From positions 62,001-126,000 of the forward strand of contig CAJTCY010000013.1 of the NCBI GenBank assembly GCA_910575075.1: a DNA stretch of 64,000 nucleotides, written 5' to 3'. The position numbers and the translations under genes were made by a program. The DNA is from Lachnospiraceae bacterium (GTDB taxonomy: Bacteria > Bacillota > Clostridia > Lachnospirales > Lachnospiraceae). Positions 63,181 through 64,000 of this stretch are shown here, one piece after another. The notes below the pieces were generated by a model that was not told the DNA's origin, did not search any database, and worked only from the letters and a program-made list of their open reading frames with translations. Position 1 is the first letter of the stretch. Every line of letters starts with the position of its first letter.

Positions 63181-63600
63181 TTATTGTTCTGCGAATCCTA
63201 AAATATATTGGTATGCAAATTCGATTCCATTACAAGTCAGATTTTCGCACATATGTGGCGGGTCATTCTCTAAAAAACCCGTAGGACGCAATTCAGAACA
63301 CCTTAACGAACCAAACCTTTTATCAAAAGCGGATGCAAAATTATAACAGGCAGATACAATCTCATCCTCTGCTTTACCTTTCATATGAAGATAAATTCCT
63401 ATAAACATAAGCGTACCTTCAACTAAACCGCATTGTGCCCTGTACCCGCCTGCACCATGCAGTCCAACCGCAGACCAGATTGTTTGCGGTTCGATGTCAA
63501 CTTTAAATAATTCACTCAAACAGATAAGAGTTGTCCTTGCACAATTTATATCATCTTTCCAGTACAATTCATGCACCCGTTTTTTTACATATTCTTTCAT
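63181..63600 (-). CDS. C_GCAxxG_C_C family redox protein
   Basis: The 139-residue protein has the family cysteine pattern: NCARTTL near residue 19, YRAQCGLVEGTLMFIG in the middle, and GSLRCSEL with a later MCENLTC. These proteins are putative redox or metal-binding proteins, sometimes linked to exported cofactors. GGAGG precedes the start. It is embedded in the mobile segment with a terminator downstream. Confidence 0.78.
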   Translation of the reverse strand: MKEYVKKRVHELYWKDDINCARTTLICLSELFKVDIEPQTIWSAVGLHGAGGYRAQCGLVEGTLMFIGIYLHMKGKAEDEIVSACYNFASAFDKRFGSLRCSELRPTGFLENDPPHMCENLTCNGIEFAYQYILGFAEQ

Positions 63601-63607
63601 TAATACA

Positions 63608-63700
63608 CTACCTCCAATAATGCCAAGTTATAGTTCTAAGCATATCTTCACCATCAAATAATTCTTCTTTATAAATTTTATTCTTCCATAGACGGTTCAC
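63608..63700 (-). CDS. Possible 30-residue ORF
   Basis: A GTG-initiated frame overlaps the end of the 83-residue gene and reads LWKNKIYKEELFDGEDMLRT to a stop at 63608. Part of it (EDMLRT) matches the ending of the 62310 protein at DNA level, so it may be the tail of an element gene rather than a free gene. There is no clear ribosome site. Confidence 0.25.
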   Translation of the reverse strand: MNRLWKNKIYKEELFDGEDMLRTITWHYWR

Positions 63701-63929
63701 AATCTTTTAAGAAAAACCGTAACGACATTGCGGCAGCAGCAATCTTATACTTTGTTTCCGCATCGACCTCAACAGGGGGACTGCACAACATTTTTTCAAT
63801 ATCACCTACTTCAACATTTGCCATTTTTGCAATCGTTATCTTGGAAAGATGGTGGTAAGATATAAGCACTTCTAAAAAAGCACTCGTTTTTAGATCAGCT
63901 TCCTCAATGGTAATAACATAAAGAAACAT
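63678..63929 (-). CDS. Small HTH-like hypothetical protein
   Basis: The 83-residue protein has SKITIAKMANVEVGDIEKML, which looks like a helix-turn-helix of the lambda-repressor type, followed by VDAETKYKIAAAAMSLRFF. It is probably a small regulator of the mobile element. It follows an unseen upstream gene closely. Family not recognised with confidence. Confidence 0.6.
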   Translation of the reverse strand: MFLYVITIEEADLKTSAFLEVLISYHHLSKITIAKMANVEVGDIEKMLCSPPVEVDAETKYKIAAAAMSLRFFLKDCEPSMEE

Positions 63930-63933
63930 GATT

Positions 63934-64000
63934 TTATCTATTACCGTTTTTCACTTTCTCTGATATATTCTCTATTACAGCCATATCACTTTCTCCCGTC
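63934..64000 (-). CDS. C-terminal tail of a gene beyond the window (partial)
   Basis: A frame entering from the right edge reads GESDMAVIENISEKVKNGNR and stops at TAA (63934-63936), five bases before the 83-residue gene. The short gap suggests an operon. Too little is visible for a family. Confidence 0.45.
   Translation of the reverse strand, partial: TGESDMAVIENISEKVKNGNR

Noticed and set aside
63608-63700. The 30-residue frame as a toxin or leader peptide
   Set aside because: It lacks a ribosome site, overlaps a gene, and shares its end with another element gene; kept only as a low-confidence entry.

Overview
The window reads as the chromosome of a mid-to-low-GC Firmicute, most likely a gut Lachnospiraceae (Clostridia). 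This is inferred from gene content: aspS followed by gatCAB behind a T-box, DUF5721 and FMN-binding-like small proteins, FIVAR/Ig-like modular glycosidases, and a Tn916-type integrase next to cysteine-rich KTR genes. No rRNA operon and no CRISPR array are present; one tRNA (Gly, GCC) is seen.

Layout. (1) 1-4318 is a putative signalling or defence module on the + strand: the tail of an upstream gene, a small ryanodine-receptor (RyR) domain protein, a TIR protein with a transmembrane helix and C-terminal PDZ domain, and a TIR protein fused to a 26-residue BspA-type leucine-rich-repeat array. A MITE-like element sits exactly at the RyR stop codon and splits what was a tight operon. (2) 4319-5269 is a repeat-dense gap with tandem hairpins, two MITE-like families and tRNA-Gly. 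(3) 5270-12812 is core: an FMN-bind-like membrane protein, DegV, a transglutaminase-like lipoprotein, an M18 aminopeptidase, DUF5721, a cold-shock protein, an LspA homologue and an S8 protease. (4) 12907-22542 is an L-arabinose-polysaccharide locus with two giant secreted enzymes (GH127 and GH51) sharing the same C-terminal modules. (5) 22899-31780 holds a ClpX-like ATPase, a two-component system overlapping a membrane-anchored third gene, a chemoreceptor, a DUF4253/YwqG pair, and Dabb and DUF5713 proteins. (6) 32511-47885 holds a membrane protein, aspS-gatCAB, another chemoreceptor, metY-cysK, an MFS/AraC divergent pair, and a TtcA-like/E1-like/JAMM sulfur operon. (7) 48055-50633 has two frameshifted small genes, a gamma carbonic anhydrase and a low-molecular-weight phosphatase.

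(8) From about 50.7 kb to the end is integrated mobile DNA: a 535-residue unknown protein, integrase and two excisionases at the left edge, then a mosaic of truncated genes joined at visible junctions (AraC/endolysin, MFS tail/ArdC-like, IS3, response regulator/DUF3848, YdeI), with an intact inducible-looking island (alpha/beta hydrolase, TetR, AraC, cupin) between two KTR genes. The right end of the element is not in the window.

Three short repeat families (called A, B and C here) recur through the chromosomal part and explain most of the non-coding gaps. The strongest candidate for an undescribed system is the RyR/TIR-TM-PDZ/TIR-LRR module at the start; second are the unknown 535-residue cargo protein beside the integrase and the JAMM/E1/PP-loop sulfur cluster.
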